A stretch of DNA of 64,000 nucleotides from assembly GCF_001640805.2 (NCBI RefSeq), contig NC_066844.1, forward strand, positions 1,668,008 to 1,732,007. The letters are read 5' to 3'. Within the stretch, counting starts at the first letter, position 1. Every line of letters starts with the position of its first letter. Both the position numbers and the translations under genes were made by a program. A model generated the notes under the pieces. The model did no database searches. It was not told where the DNA came from and saw only the letters and a program-made list of their open reading frames with translations. The stretch is from Lates calcarifer. Taxonomy: Eukaryota; Chordata; Actinopteri; Centropomidae. Positions 1 to 13,967 of this stretch are shown one piece after another.

Positions 1-1489
1 ACATGGACAGCTAATTCACTATTACTCAAAAAAATTACTAAATTCAGCTTTAACATTTGGCATTTTAAAGTATTCTGATTTTCTTTCTGGAAAATGAGGA
101 AATACACTGAGCTTCAGAGACAGGTAGGAGGGAAGGATGAGCGAGGTGTTAGACTGAGAGGTGCAGAAGTGAAATGAGTCACTGTGGAGAGGGTGACACA
201 GATTACCCAGAAACCATCAGAAACCATGATTATGTTTGTCAGTAATCATTCCTGTCCTCTGCTTGATTTTGTTTTCTGAGCCCTTTGTGTTTTTATCAAG
301 CTAAATAAGTGTCTTTTAGTGTGTTTGAAGGTGATTCTCAGAGAGAGAGAGAGGAGATTTTATAAAGTGACAAAACCAGACAAGAAAATCTGTGAAACGA
401 AGGCGTGAAAGTCAACTCCTCACCAGTCTCTCACTTATTTAACATCCTCACTGCTGGTGGCTGAAAATCATAAATGACTATTTTTAACATATTAAATGTT
501 TCCTTTGATGAGTCCAACCTCCAAAGTTTCTTGGCACAAATCAGCCAAAACTGTTGCCTCATGTTTACTAATCAATGTTTTCTGGCTAGCATCACTTTGC
601 AGAGCAAGTAAATATCCACAAACAACAGCAGCTCCTTCTCCCAAACTTGAAAATTCGTACAAATGGTCATATTTAGCTTACATTTAAAGGAACGTAAAAC
701 TAGCCAAGCTAGTCACTGCTAAAGAAAACTTCACCATAGAGTGGTGCAGGAATGAGTCCTAAACCAGGAAGGAAGTTAGCATGTTAGCACTTCCTGTTCC
801 CTCATCCCAAAGTCAATTGGTTTTTGGTTAAATGTCTGAAATAAGGTCTGTGGTTTTAACACAAGCTCAAGACATTTTCATGTTTTATTCTCAGACGTAA
901 AATCCATCACTCCTGAAAAGCGGTTGCTAACGAGTGTCTTTGTGGAAGAGTCAGGTTGGTTAGTTAGTCGGTCAGTAATCCAAAAACCAATGAAAAAAAT
1001 CCCATTAGCCTTTTATCGAGGGAACCAGGGTTGCTAATGTCAAAAACACATACAAAATGACGTACAAATTACTTCAACCCTGCTCCGCTCTGTTCCAGCT
1101 ACAGCGATTTTCTGGTCCCAGTTAAATGAAAGTTGAATGAATCTGAAACTGGAAAGTCCATAAAATCCACAAAACTAATTAAGAACTGAACTATAGATTC
1201 ATTTCATTTAAAAAAAGACAAACATCAAGGTGTCTTCTGGGTGTTTTTTCTATCTGACTGCAGCTCTTAACCTGGAGAAGAAGCTGGTTTTTGACTGGAA
1301 TGAACCTTAAATGACACAGCGCCTACTCGTTTGTATTATATGTAAACAGATTATTATTTATGTCATGTAAGGATACAATATGCCTTAACGAGTAAACACA
1401 GACACTGTAAATTGTGTATACGCAAATATTATTATGCTAATGTATTAAGGTCTGTATAGTGAGCCAATTAGCCAAGGGTAATGTAGCTA

Positions 1490-1507
1490 CACACACACAC
1501 ACACACA
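1490..1507. repeat. (AC)n microsatellite
   Basis: A short uninterrupted AC run of about nine units in intergenic sequence. Confidence 0.85.
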
Positions 1508-1940
1508 TTAATGTCCTCATAAGTCAGTCTGTGGTTCAGTACTTATGAGGACGTCTGACACACGCTGACATGCTAATCCCAAGCTGTTTATTCAAAATAC
1601 GTACCACGTTTTTACTTCACAGTACAAATATACTGTAAATACTACATGTAGACGTGATCGGATGTAGAGGACCAGCAAAAGCTAAACTCTCAGAAACCAA
1701 ATACGCAACGCAGGTATGCAAAATTGGAAGAAAAAAAAACAACAACAAAACCATCGTGACAGCTGGACCAGTTTCTTTCTGTCAGCAGCTTATTAACCTC
1801 AGCAGCAACTTAACAACAGATCAATGAAAACAAACTAAACACAGCTCTATCTAACACTCAGATTAATAACAAACAACTCATAGTGGATAGTAGATATTAG
1901 AGCTTAAACTAACAATTATTTTAACGTAATTAATAAATCC

Positions 1941-2374
1941 AGGGCTGCAACTGATGACTCCATCTCATTGTAAACGTTTTGGTTAGGTTAAATTGCTTGT
2001 TTTATTCAACCAATAGTCTAAAAAGACATTTAGTTTAATAATATGTCAAAAAAACAGTCCCATTTTAACAACGGGAGTCAGTGAATTTTCCAGATTTGTT
2101 TTTGCTTCAAAATGATAATAATTATGAAAGATCTTCTGTAAATCTACAGATTTTTATTATTCTATCACTTAATTGATTACTGTCAGAGTGAAAAATACCT
2201 GATGTAATGTTTTCAAATTGCTTGTTTTATTTGATTTAACAAACCAAAACCACAAAAATATTCTGTCTACTATTTTGCATGTTTGTTTTACTTAAAAAAA
2301 ACAAACAACTAAAATGAATCAAAATTAGTTCCCAAATCAATTTTTTGGCAATCGTTTAATTCATTGCAGCTCTA
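1941..2374. repeat. Palindromic 'ggctgcaact' type repeat (non-autonomous DNA transposon relic)
   Basis: The left edge reads AGGGCTGCAACTGATGA and the right edge is an approximate inverted copy (AATTCATTGCAGCTCT). Both are followed inward by AT-rich sequence with 'tagtctaaaa' and 'caaatcaatt' blocks. Edges of this kind are common in fish genomes and are usually assigned to hAT-like non-autonomous elements; that family assignment is from memory. Related copies lie near 34,641, 48,260 and 53,289. Confidence 0.5.
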
Positions 2375-5300
2375 GTAGATATACAATAAATAAAATGCTA
2401 CGTGAAAAATATCCAGTAATTAATTATTAAAAAAGAAAATTAGCGCAACAAGCTTTACCAAAATATTCTGCAGGAAATTACAAAACACTTAACTTGTTTT
2501 TAATGTATAAAAACAACTGACAACAGTATTGTTTGTTGAAGATATAAATATATATAATCAGGAATAGAAATGTTTTTACTGGTCAACACTGTTCTTTAAC
2601 CTCTGGTTATTAACCTTGTGATGTTACAGGACAGTCACAGGTTCAATCCCTGACACAGTCCGTCTCTGCTGATGTGTCCTTGGGTTAGAATCTCTATTTT
2701 TTTCTAGAGGAACATTTACAGTATGAGGGGGAGCTAATGTTTGACGTTAGCATTAGCAGCTGTATACGTCACAGGTTCAGAACCAAACCGTCCCTTTAAG
2801 AACCTGCAAACGCTACAGCCGAGATTTTCTTTGGTGGAAGGTTTGAGCACAAAGATCATACAAACACATTCAGCAGTGATATACAACGATGCTAGGGCTG
2901 GCTGATAAAGCGAAAACGATAATTATCACATAGTAACTTTTTAAAATAGAAATATAAGACAAGGTCAATACAGCGTCGATAGAACTCGTTCCATCAGCAC
3001 GAAAAGCCAGTGATGGTGAGAATAGCATCACGCTGAACCAATCATGTGGCTGGAACAGAGTTACAGCCACGTCAGCACAGAGTGAAGGAGTGGCAGCTGG
3101 CAGCAGCACACGTGCTAATGTTTAGTCTACTGCAACCATGCATGGCAGTGTATTAGGAGTTTGGAGTGAGATAAGAGAAAATTATGACAGAATTCACGCA
3201 AGAGCAAAACATCAAGTTTTAAGCTGATTCTTATCTACACAGATGTACAACGAGCTCTACAGCAGCTTTGCTTAATTAGCTTTTTGTTCTGGTGATTTCA
3301 GTCTGTGTAGGAGAGACGTGTTCTGAAAGAGCTTCAGAGGTTAAAATGGGCAGAAGAGGCTTTTGTGTGAGAGTGAGTGAAGGAGGAAAAAAGATGTGGG
3401 AGAGGCGATGGGATGCAGCAGAGTCGCTGGATGACGTGAGGTGATTCTTGAAGAGATGATTCGAGGAGTGACTCTGCATGAAGCTAAACACTTTGAACGA
3501 CACATCCAGGTTTCCTCCCCTCCTCGCCTTCGGACGACAAGAATAAAAACACAAGAACAAACAGACAAAAGCGACTCAGCTTAAGTGAGTGTAATAAAAA
3601 AGAGAGAGTGGGTTCCGCTTTAACCTGCAGGTCCTCGTTAGTGTGGGTAACACATCACAGCAGCAGAAACACAACTCGATAGAAGGAATGATTGTTGTGG
3701 TTGCTGGTTCGCTTCACACATGTTGGATGCACAGAGGTGGAAGAAAACAGGTTTGAAAGGGACTGAAGCAGGTCAGAAGGAAACAATCGTAGATTGCTTT
3801 TGCGGAGGGGAAAAAAACTGCACTATTAAAGGGAAATTCCACCAATTTTACACATCAGAACCTGGCTTCAGGTGTTGGGGAGTAATACTGTATGTGTGGA
3901 AGTGTTGTGTAAAGGCTCCAGGATATATTAGCATATGCTAAGTAAAAAAAATACCTGCTGTGAAAAGCTGTAATTTTCGAGTCAGAGATGCTGAGATGTT
4001 CAGACAGCGGCATTATCTCCCAGTTGCTAAAAAGAACTACTGACATGCCAACAAGCTGTCGCCTTTTTCTACTCTCTCGACTTTGAAGCTGCGTCTTTTT
4101 TATCTGATTTCACTTCACTTTCACTGATCTGGTGAGACAACGTTAGCACTAGCACGCAACAACACTCAAACACTACAGAGTTGGAGAAACAGGTATTTTC
4201 GTACTCTTTCTCCCACTCTGACGACGTTGCTTGAATACAACATTTCACATCTAAATCTCTGACCTAATGGTGCATTTCATTTACATCAGAGGTCGGAACT
4301 GGGAGCAAGTCGCAAAAACACTCATGGGAAAGCTTTTTCGGATCAAAACAAATCTGCACTCCATAAAGGCGCAATGATATCTCTGTTTTTCAGTGTATTT
4401 CACTGTGAAAAAAACATTTCAATCACGTTTAATTTGTCATTCGGTTAACATGAGACAAACTGCTGTAACAATAAAATTAGCAGAGCATTCACTACTATTG
4501 ATGCCAGTGGCAGCCATCTTGAATTCTTATGTCGGGGTTGGTGGGCTTACTCCAATTGCCTGTGTTGGAAAGTCCGACCTCAGGGGTTGTTCCAGTTGAA
4601 ACTTCCAATTAGGAACTCAGAAAAGTGAAACAGAAGACAGTGTCAGCAGTTTTGTGTAGAAACTACTTCTTTGGTAGAAAGTAGGTCCAATAAAACTTTT
4701 AACAGTGAGGTCTGTGGGTTATTCAGAGGAACCAGGACACTGTTGCTGCGAAGACAATCCTGCTTGATGGTAATCCATCTTGGATGTCACCAAAACCTGG
4801 GAAAACTGAACTATCTCCAAACAGCCAGGGGTTAGTGAGAAAATAATCCTCTAAAATTCTTTGTTTTATTGATGAAAGTTGAGGCTCCTGATTGATTCAG
4901 CTGTACTTGTTCATCAGTTTCTGATCACATCATGTCGTGGACTTGCATTCATTTCCTCCATCAGACTCAGGGTGAAGTGTTCAGCCTCTGAATATGTAAC
5001 TGGAATCAGTGAAGACACAGAGGGAGGTGGTAACAAAGAGCAGGGTCTAAACTTTAACTCTTAAACTCAGCGACGATGAGGACACAATTAAAGACATGAA
5101 TGGATGTTCACAAGAAATCAGAGCAGAGGTCGACATACGAGTCTGAAGAGCAAAACCGCTTTTCTGCACCTCTGTGATGCGTTTGAATGTCAAGACCGAA
5201 CATGAGCACCTTGGCCAAAGACAAAGAGAAAATCAATCTTTATTCTGTCGACTCTGTTACCATAGAAATGGTCTATTTATATCAAGGATTGTTGGTGAAG

Positions 5301-7996
5301 CCGTTCTCCGGTGTCATGGAAAGTCCTTGTGAGGACACAACAGAGGAGACACAGTCAGTCGGCCCCGGGTGGGAATAAAAATGAGAGATTTTTTCAGTAC
5401 AACTCATCTGTAGGTAGAAGTTTTCCAAGAAACAAAGGTTTAATTCACATGAGGCCAAATGCAGAGTTTAGCTGAGTCGTCAGAACCAGGATAAAGCAGC
5501 CAAACAGACCCACTGTGCTGATGGCTGGTTTTTATTTAGTTGTCACAGTTGGAGAAACATTGGTCCATTCCCAAAATTTCTAAGCTACACCTCTGATTAT
5601 TAGCTTATAAATAACTCTGTTTGGGTGAATATGAATCTGCCACTTTGTCAGTAAGGTTTACTTAAGAATTATTGTCTGTAAATATATAAAAAGCATCATC
5701 TACAGCTCAGTATGGGAAAATGATCAAAATTTGTACAACTCACACGCGATCATCATAATTCACATCTGCGTACTTTGTGACGTAGTGCAGTGGTTACCAG
5801 CCTTTTTTATCTTATTATCCTTTAAGGTAAAGCAGTGTTAACTTATCCCTCCTCACAGGTAGCACATGGTTATGAGTTGCTAGTAGTTAAACTAAAAAAA
5901 GTGGTGTATTTAGAGGCTTGAAAAGGTCAAACTGTCCAGGAATTCTTTATAAAAACAACAAATTGAGAAAAGCTATAAGATTATATCTTTTCCTCTTGCA
6001 ACCCCAACCCCCAATCAGTCAACTTTCTTCTTTTCCCAAAGTCTGGGAAATTTCCGTCCATTAATTATTGCACGCCACCTCTCTTCAAATTCAGCATCCA
6101 TTTTGGTTTTCCAGCACATGTGCAGTTGGTGCCTTCGTAGCCTTACGTACGTTCGCTGATGACGAAATTTACGTCACTCAGACCCTAGTGGACCCTCATG
6201 AACACAAAGTATAACACTAGCCTAACATTAGCCATACTTCCTCCAACTGCTCATGTGCTCAAGTACATCTTGTGGATGCATTGAGTTAATTTCGGAGTTT
6301 GCCGACAGCCATCTGTCCAAAGAAACGCAGGGCTGCATGTGAATGTGTTGTTCCGACTCACCGTACAGTGTTTCTGTTTCTCTGATAACCTCGAATAACG
6401 AGTGTCCTCTCCAAGAACCAAAACACCTTCTTCCCTCCTCCTTCCTCCCTTCTTCACAACGAGGGGTCCAAGATCAAAGGTCAGCACCAGTATCGTGTTC
6501 CTGCAGCTGCTTGGGATTCAGTACTTTTACTCAAGGACACGTCAGCAGAGTGCAGGGTGTTGACCCTGAGCTTAAACTCATTAATCACTACACATCCTGC
6601 TGCTCCAGTTAAAGGTTGCAGGAGCTGTGAAAACAAGCTGCTGGTGAAAATATAACATTAGACAACAGACAGAAAATAGAGAAAAAATAACCGATATCTT
6701 AAACAAACGGCCCAGTAAAAACACACCTGGACCGAATGGTCCTTCCTCTTCACAGGCTGGAGCTGGATGCTTCCCTTTATATGTACAGATATAATATGCA
6801 CAAATGTAACACACAGCAGTAGCATTTTACTCAGAGACTCAATGAATGTACAAAAATTTAGATGCCGTAATGCAGGAGGTGGCACCATCGCAGCAGAGTC
6901 ACACAATATCACGATTATCTGTCGTTCACACAGTTCACATGTGGAACAGTTTGGTGTAAACGGTCACACGATTTCAGCAGAAACACTATTGTATAAACAT
7001 TCCTGTTCTTTTTGTTTTATTCTGTCTTGAACATACAGAGTTAATAGATGTATATTTAACAAGATAAAGCGATATTTCACACAGATACAGAACTTTTTCC
7101 TTCTAAAATAGTCGCTGATTCAGCTCTCTATCCATATATCCTTGAATTAAAGATCTTAATTGATGATTGAAGGATTTCCAGTGATTTTAAAATTAATACT
7201 TTGTCAGTATTTCACCTTTCCCCCAAATTCTTTGGGATACCTCACAAGAAATGAGTTTAAAACACAAAACTGTGCATACTTTATCATGAAATAATGATTA
7301 TTCCAATTTTCTGATGTTATTCTTTCATATTTGTTAGATTTTGTTGTAACATTTGTAGAAGAAGTGAGCGCACATTTTGTCCAAACAGTCCAAAACCTAA
7401 AGGCATTAAATTTATTATAATAGAGAAACAGCAAATTGTCACATTTCTGTAGCCAGAGAATAGCTGGCAATTTAGACTCTAAAAATGCCTGAAACAATAA
7501 ATCAATTAGCAAAATACTTTTGAAATACACCTTGGTAGCAGACTTAGTCTTAACACAATCTTGACAAATTTTACTTTGTTTGATAGCTCTGATTCTACCT
7601 GTGCAACAACAACAGCTGTCAACAAAAAACAAAAACAAAACTTACATTCCTATCATGTTTGTGCCTCTGTAACATACCGAACCAGAACCTTTTTACTGCA
7701 GAAACCTTATTTTCTAACATGCACTAAAATTGAAGTTGTCTGGTAACAGGTTAATCAAAAAGCAGGAAAAAAAGAAAGAAAGAACTTCTGTCTGGGTGAA
7801 ATACCGCTTTAAGAAACCAGAACGAACTGATGCATATTAAGAGTCTATGAAACGTATGAAAAGAATGCTTAAAAAATATTATGTGGCCTGAGGAAGATGT
7901 TGTGTGTCTGTTTGTGAATCAAAGATGTGAATCTTTTGCAATCAATATATGACAATGAAAGTAATATTTAGCACAGAACAAATGGCGTAATGAACA

Positions 7997-8146
7997 TTAA
8001 AGGGATATATCACTTTTATTTTAAAGAGGTTTTCTACATTAGTTATTCTTTTAGCTGGTGTAAATGTTTATCAGAGTTGTTATAAGGAAATCAGTGTATC
8101 TGTAGATAATACAACAGTACTTTAGAGAAGTGACATATCCCTTTAA
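7997..8146. mobile_element. Short palindromic MITE bounded by TTAA
   Basis: Inverted ends start TTAAAGGGATATATCACTT on the left and finish AAGTGACATATCCCTTTAA on the right, about 150 bp overall, with TTAA as the outermost bases at both sides. TTAA is the target duplication of piggyBac-type transposons, so this is a candidate piggyBac-like MITE. There is no coding capacity. The TTAA may be part of the repeat itself and not a target duplication, which would weaken the assignment. Confidence 0.5.
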
Positions 8147-9528
8147 CCTGAATGAAAACCAGGGTCTAGACTGTTACAATAATAAATTTATCAAATTCAT
8201 TTTAATTTAATTTTCTTTTCACAATCTGTTGGACTTTGAGTTGTCTGCTTGTTCTTCAAGAATCGGAGTACTTTTGGTGTAAAATTCTAAGTTGATGCAG
8301 GTTCAGGTGTATTCACCTTACAGAGGAAAAACAGTGGTCTAGTGCAGTAATTACCACACCAGAGCACCTGGTGGCGCTGTATTAAATGGTGCTACATTTC
8401 GGACAAATTGCATTTTTGTAACGAACCTGGTAACTGTTGGTATTTCACCAACCAATCAATTAAGTCATGGAACTGACTGGTTCGACTTTGGTGGGAAATA
8501 CACAATCTCATGGGATTGCGAATAAAAAGCACGCCATTTTCAGGGCATCTACGCATTTTTACATTTTTCGCGTGTCATTCTTCACTGTTTTAGTTAGGGT
8601 AAAGTTTATGGGTTAGCTGATGTTGTGCCGTGAAATTACATGAAAAAAGCAAAAAAAAAAAAAAAAGCTAAATTACTTAGGAAAATTGTTACTCATGCGC
8701 CATTTGGTGATACCAAACTGTGGAGCTGGCTCTGTTATTGGAGACAGAGCTGTCATAAAACACCACAAAAGCTGTTTTTCTGTCATAATGTGAATACAAC
8801 TTGTACTCTGAGAACAAAAACGTGGACTTACAGAATTGGTGTATAGGATCAAAATGGGAATGTTCTTTTGTCTAAGCCATGTTTTAAGGATGACTTTCTG
8901 TGATTTGTACTTGATTTGTACTTTGTACTTGTTTTAATTTTTTGTATTTCAACCAAGTGTCTGTCTCAAGTGTATTATCTTGTCCTGTTTTCCCTCCTGA
9001 TAAAAGAACAATGGAAGTCTAATAGAAATGGCTTCAGTTGCACAGACCCCTGGTTCACTAAATGTTGAGAAGAGCACAGTTTCTCGTGTACAGTGTATAA
9101 CTGCAGTTTCTTGTTGAAATGATTCCATATCATAATCTGATCAGTGTTTCTTTGTGACATTACCATTTTACAAATCTTTAAAGTCACGCTCAAGAGCCTA
9201 GATCTAATCTAAAAATCAGATAAGGATGAATGTAGGGTGTTTTAAATGTTCAATAATTGAATTGAAGAAATGTATTCTCACTCTAGAAAGTGATCATATA
9301 AAAATATCTGTGTCATCGTTTGGAGAAATGGGTCCATCTCTTCTCCTTGGTCCCCACTCATAGTTTAAGAAAACGCTGCTTTGTGTGCTTCAGGAGGCCA
9401 GTGAATCTGCATGTAATTAGTGTGTGACGCTGTAAAGGTCCGATGCCTTGTTCCTGTGTATACTGAGGAGCTGTATACTGTACGTAACGATGATGCTGAT
9501 TTTTAAGTATGATTTTGTTAACGTGACC

Positions 9529-9534
9529 AATAAA
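9529..9534 (+). terminator. Candidate polyadenylation signal (AATAAA)
   Basis: AATAAA is followed within about 20 bases by a TTTTTGCTGTTGTTTTT-like tract, the usual T/G-rich downstream element. The roughly 600 bases before it look like 3' UTR (TGTA-rich, no open frame). It might end a plus-strand gene that begins left of the window; no exon of that gene is visible. Confidence 0.35.
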
Positions 9535-12500
9535 AATTTCAGTTTTTGCTGTTGTTTTTAATCCCGTGCTCTCCTGTTGTTTTTCTCTTAAACTTCTGCA
9601 GAACCTAATCATCCTGATACTTAGATTTACAACATTATGTTCTTCAACCCTCGCTTTATTAAGGTCACCATGTTCAGTTTATGTTAAATATGTTTTAGAG
9701 AGGTTGCAGTTACTGAAAGGTGTTTCTATTATTTTGTCCACCCCCCTTCTTACAGTGACATTAGGCTAAATAACAGATACACCTGTTTTTATAAAGTAAA
9801 ACAGTTCAGCAGTTCATCTGTGTAGCCGATGGAATCGTGGACACTTGTTGCCATGGATACATTTCAGTGTAACACGTACTGTGACTTGTGTCAGTTCAAC
9901 ATTCCAGAATTGCCATGGCAACCACCTAATACACAGCTACAACTTAACATTCCAAATTTATGACATCATCGATATTACTACACACAGACACAGCTCTGTC
10001 CTGGATAAACTAATGATCCTATTGGTTGATGTTACATTCAAACGTTCCACAGAAAAATCAGTTTTTTTCCAGCTTCTTGGCTGATGAGTTGAAATAATAC
10101 GGTGCCTATGAGCCTCAGCTGCCGTCACTATGGAGAAGGAACCAACAGGGGTAGAGGCCCAAGAGGTGAGGGTGCCTCTGGGCCTGAGCCTCTGGGCCTG
10201 AGCCTCATTATGAAGAGACTGTAAATATTGTACTATACTGTAACAATAAGAGATAAGACATGGAAAATAGGGACATAAAGACTCGACCACAAAGAGACTC
10301 AGAATGACAACAGAGACCCTAAACAACCACAACCACAAAGATTCAAAGACACACACAAAAAAACAGCAGACTCAAACATTCAAAAAAAAAAAAAAAAAAG
10401 ACTCAAAATGACTCCAAACAGCCATGTGTCGTCGTTTCGTGTCTCTTTTAATCTCCATATAGGAGAGGGTGTCTGAGCAGGTCTCTCTGATGAAGCTTGA
10501 TGGGCGGAGTTTGGTCGTCAGGTATATTCAGCTCACCTGGTCAGCTGCACTATATAAACTGGTAGCAGCCAGTCTCTGTCTTTCTCCCCTCTGACTTCCA
10601 CCCTGTTTTGTTTTGGTTGTGTTTTGTTAGTCTTTACGTTAGTTTTCTTTTCAGGTGGTGGTAGCAAATTCCAGACACAGCATTTTTGCAGTTAGTAAAA
10701 TGACAGTGTCACACTTAAGAGATTTAAAATTAATCAACATATTCTTTAGCTCAGCTTCTACCTATAGTAACAGAATGTTAGGCTCTGTGGTTGTATGTTT
10801 GTTGTTGAGCTGCAGTTGTAGTTGACTTCTCTTCATGTCTGCAGGTTTTTAACTTTTAGACTTTTACTCCTGAAACCAGAATCACCTGGAAGAGCTCGTC
10901 CCACTTGTACAGAGCGAACTCTGTAGCAACTGCAGAGCAACCACCCACAAAAAACCCGAACAGCCAATGAAACACCTGAATCAGAGCAGTTTTCGTTCAG
11001 GTTTAAGTGCTGTGATGTGATTTACCACCCTACAAATGTCTGTGATTGTCCCTGCTTTTTTAGATTTTTAGATACAGCTCTTGTTCTTTTATATCTGACT
11101 TTTTTTTTTAGTATTTTTCAGAGTCTTTTCTTCCTCTGTCTCTCATTATTCTCGTAGTCAGTTCTTTGACGTATTTGGATTCGAAGCATTTGCCTACATA
11201 TCGTTCTTTGTTTTTTTTTCTCCCTCCCTCTGAGTCTTATCATTTCCCCTCTCGCTCTTCTCTTCCTTCATTATTTCCCTCTCTGGCTCTTTCCTTAATA
11301 AGTGTGTTTGGCCTGGATGACTCATGACAGTTGCAGAATAATGTTTTCCACCAGACTAAATGACATCCTCACTTCTCTTTCTTCCCAGAGAGGAGGGAAA
11401 TTAGTGGCAATCACCTGCTGAAAGTAAGAGAAACAGTTTTTTTTCTCAGCTCCTGCTCACACATCACGTAAACACGAATCTGTCAGAGCCTTTAATTAAG
11501 AGCTGTGAGTTTGAGTTGTGATTTCCAGAGCCTCATTTACATCCCTGTCATCTTCTGCCTCAGTTACCTCCCAAAGAAAGTAAAACCATGTACAATTCAA
11601 CTGTCTTGTGCTTTACAATGTCCTGGAATAAACAAGATGTTAATGAAAAGAAACAGAACTATTTATATCGTCTACTTGAGTAAAAGTAACAAATGCTCCA
11701 GTAAAATAGCTTTCAAAATGCTACTTAAAGCAACAAAATGTAACTTTGCTGAGCAACAGCGCCCTCTGCAGCCACGAGTGGTAATTATCAGATTTATTTT
11801 TCTTCTAGTTTTCTGGCCTGAAATGTTTAGAGAGTACGCATGTCACTAACAAACCAACCAAAATCTCTTTCTAATTCTTGATCTTTCCGTCAGTTTCCTG
11901 GCTGGATTTAAGAGATGAACGCTGCTTTTTAATGACTTCTAAATCTTTTGAACTGATCAGCTCAGCATTACTCTTGTTATGTTAATGTTACCAGCTAAAC
12001 TATGATGCAAAACACCAGCATGTCCACAGTGTTTAAAACCCTCATTATAACTCTGCTGCCTCCCTGTTGAAGCTGGTGAAGCATTTCTGCCCATTTTCTC
12101 CTCGCTCCTCTCTTCATTGACGTGATGATGAGCACCGCTGTGACCAGAGCACGGACTACCTGTGGTGTCTGCTGCTATATTTACCTCTCAGCACTCGCTG
12201 GGACAAAATAAAGAGAATTGGAGATGGCTTGTTTGTCACCTGCCCACAGGGAAATGACAGTTTGTTGAGCTGAAGAGCTGAAAAGAGAAGAGAAAGAAAC
12301 AGACTGGTAATTGGGAGGAAGAGACAATAAATAAATGATGTAAAAAGGGACGACTGAGGGCTGAGAGGAAGGTTTTCTTGATGGATGGAGAAAAGGTTAA
12401 AGGAGAAAGTAATAGTGTCTTCAAGGCTAGACAGATAAGTGGAGGAAAACTGGAGGAAAACACAAACAGAGGTGGAGAAAGAGACAAGATGAGACAATAG

Positions 12501-12861
12501 CTGAATATTTAATAGCCCTCGATGAAAACTGTTGGAAAACATCTTTTTTTTTTTTTTCAAATGTCATTTTCTGAAGCTACAAACTGACAGTAATGGGGGA
12601 GGTGACAGGAATCTCAGCCAGTCTCCAAGATAAATCAGACCAAAGCTGTCTGCATGGCTGAACACCTCGAGAGGTGAGTGGGAAAAAAACCTTTTATATC
12701 AAAGTGGTTCTGAAAAATGATGAAAATTTAAACAAGGTTTGGTGAAAAATCTGAAAATCCAAGGTTAAGATAAAAAGTTTTTTTTATCCTGTGCATTAAG
12801 AAAAACCACTAAACACCCTGTTTGTGAGGCTTTTATTTATCCTGTTTATTGACAGGGACAA

Positions 12862-13107
12862 ATCTGCCAGACTCCATTAACAAAAACAGCAATTTTACTG
12901 AGCAGAACTGGGGAGTTGCTGCTTTGACCTGTTGGTTTGTTTGTGTTATTGTGTGGTACTTGTACGAACACTTCTTCCACCACTGGAAGTCACACAATAA
13001 CGCAAACTAACTAACAGATGGAGGCAGTGGTATTCCAGCAGCTGCTCGGTAAAATTCCTGTTTTTGTTAATGGAGTCTGGTAGTGATATATAGTGATGTT
13101 TCTGGTT
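12862..13107. mobile_element. Palindromic transposon, copy A
   Basis: The left arm (about 12,866-12,905; CCAGACTCCATTAACAAAAA) is inversely repeated in the right arm (about 13,040-13,080), with a centre containing CTTCTTCCACCACTGG. The outer right edge continues into GATGTTTCTGGTT. The same structure recurs at 27,885-28,180 and 44,897-45,197, with an isolated right arm at 62,131-62,181. In this copy the outer left end is degraded. No coding capacity; it is a foldback or MITE-type element. Confidence 0.75.
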
Positions 13108-13269
13108 AAACCACAAGGATCTTACTGTTTAATAAAAAGCTCTATTTCTGTAGGAATCCTATCCATAATGTTGAGTCTGTCAGTGGCAAAAACAAGAACT
13201 AACTCCAAGAAACAGATTACAAAAATAACAGAAATAACAACAACAGACCAGAGTGTAAAGTCTGAGCTT

Positions 13270-13275
13270 TTTATT
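13270..13275 (-). terminator. Candidate psmf1 polyadenylation signal
   Basis: Reads AATAAA on the minus strand, about 690 bases past the psmf1 stop. A second AATAAA (13,523-13,528, minus strand) lies nearer the stop, inside a GCTTTTATTTTGAAG block that also forms a tandem array behind pigu. Which signal is used cannot be told from sequence. Confidence 0.35.
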
Positions 13276-13967
13276 TGAGCATTTTGGCTTGAGATAATTT
13301 AATCAGCCATGTTGTTAAATAAACAACAATCCAAACAAAGAAAACAACTGTAAAGAACCATATCTCAGGCTTTTCTAGTATATCCGCAAAATACAAGAAA
13401 TTCAAGAAAATTTCCTCCTTTATGAATAAATTATAACAAGAAGACACAGTTTAAAGCGATAAGAATCTAAACAGACTGTTAGTCCTTTCTTTTATCCGTT
13501 AGGAAGCAGGGGAAGGAGGGCTTTTATTTTGAAGGTTACAGGAGATGCTGAATCATTTCTCAGTTACTTTAGACCAAATGTTACCTCCCTGATGTCACAG
13601 ATGTTCAGATGCTGGTATAAAAGACAAAATATTTTCCAGTGTGTGAGCGTCTCCTTCAAATTAAAGTTGTGTTTAGCATCAAAAACTTTGAGCTGAATGA
13701 ACGACGAGCGTGTGTTTGCTGATGTGTGTTCTACACCAATTTTACATCAGCAGCAGGACATCAGTTATGTACACGAGTTTTACATTAGTTTACATGAAAT
13801 GAACTATTAGAAAAAACAAACCCTCCCTCTTGGAAAACAGGAGAAAATAAGAAGGCAGAAAGTTATTTTCTGGGCCACTAAACTGCATCAAACCCGAACC
13901 CTCGAGGAGGTGAAGATGAAAATGTTCCCCCGGCGTTGATTAGAAGAGCAGGAAACACGGCTGGGTA

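Larger units (their letters stand above)
1..9553. other. Non-coding stretch, possibly a long 3' UTR from an off-window gene
   Basis: No open frame in this stretch resembles a known protein or shows exon-like splice borders; the longest (minus, 7204-7638, 144 codons) is AT-driven and unrecognised. The sequence is AT-rich with scattered transposon relics (entries below). A canonical AATAAA at 9529-9534 followed by a T/G-rich tract could end a plus-strand transcript entering from the left, so part of this may be 3' UTR. That is inference; it could equally be plain intergenic DNA. Confidence 0.4.
9554..13967. other. Intergenic stretch including the psmf1 3' flank
   Basis: No coding exon is recognised. 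The stretch contains an A-run at 10,382-10,399 beside CAAA-type simple repeats, a possible LTR-like piece near 10,500-10,680 with a TATATAAA box, and a palindromic transposon (12,862-13,107). The right end, from about 13,250 to 13,967, should be the psmf1 3' UTR on the minus strand. Confidence 0.5.

Noticed and set aside
7204..7638. 144-codon minus-strand frame
   Set aside because: The translation is Phe/Leu/Asn/Lys-rich from AT-rich DNA, with no recognised family, promoter or splice context.
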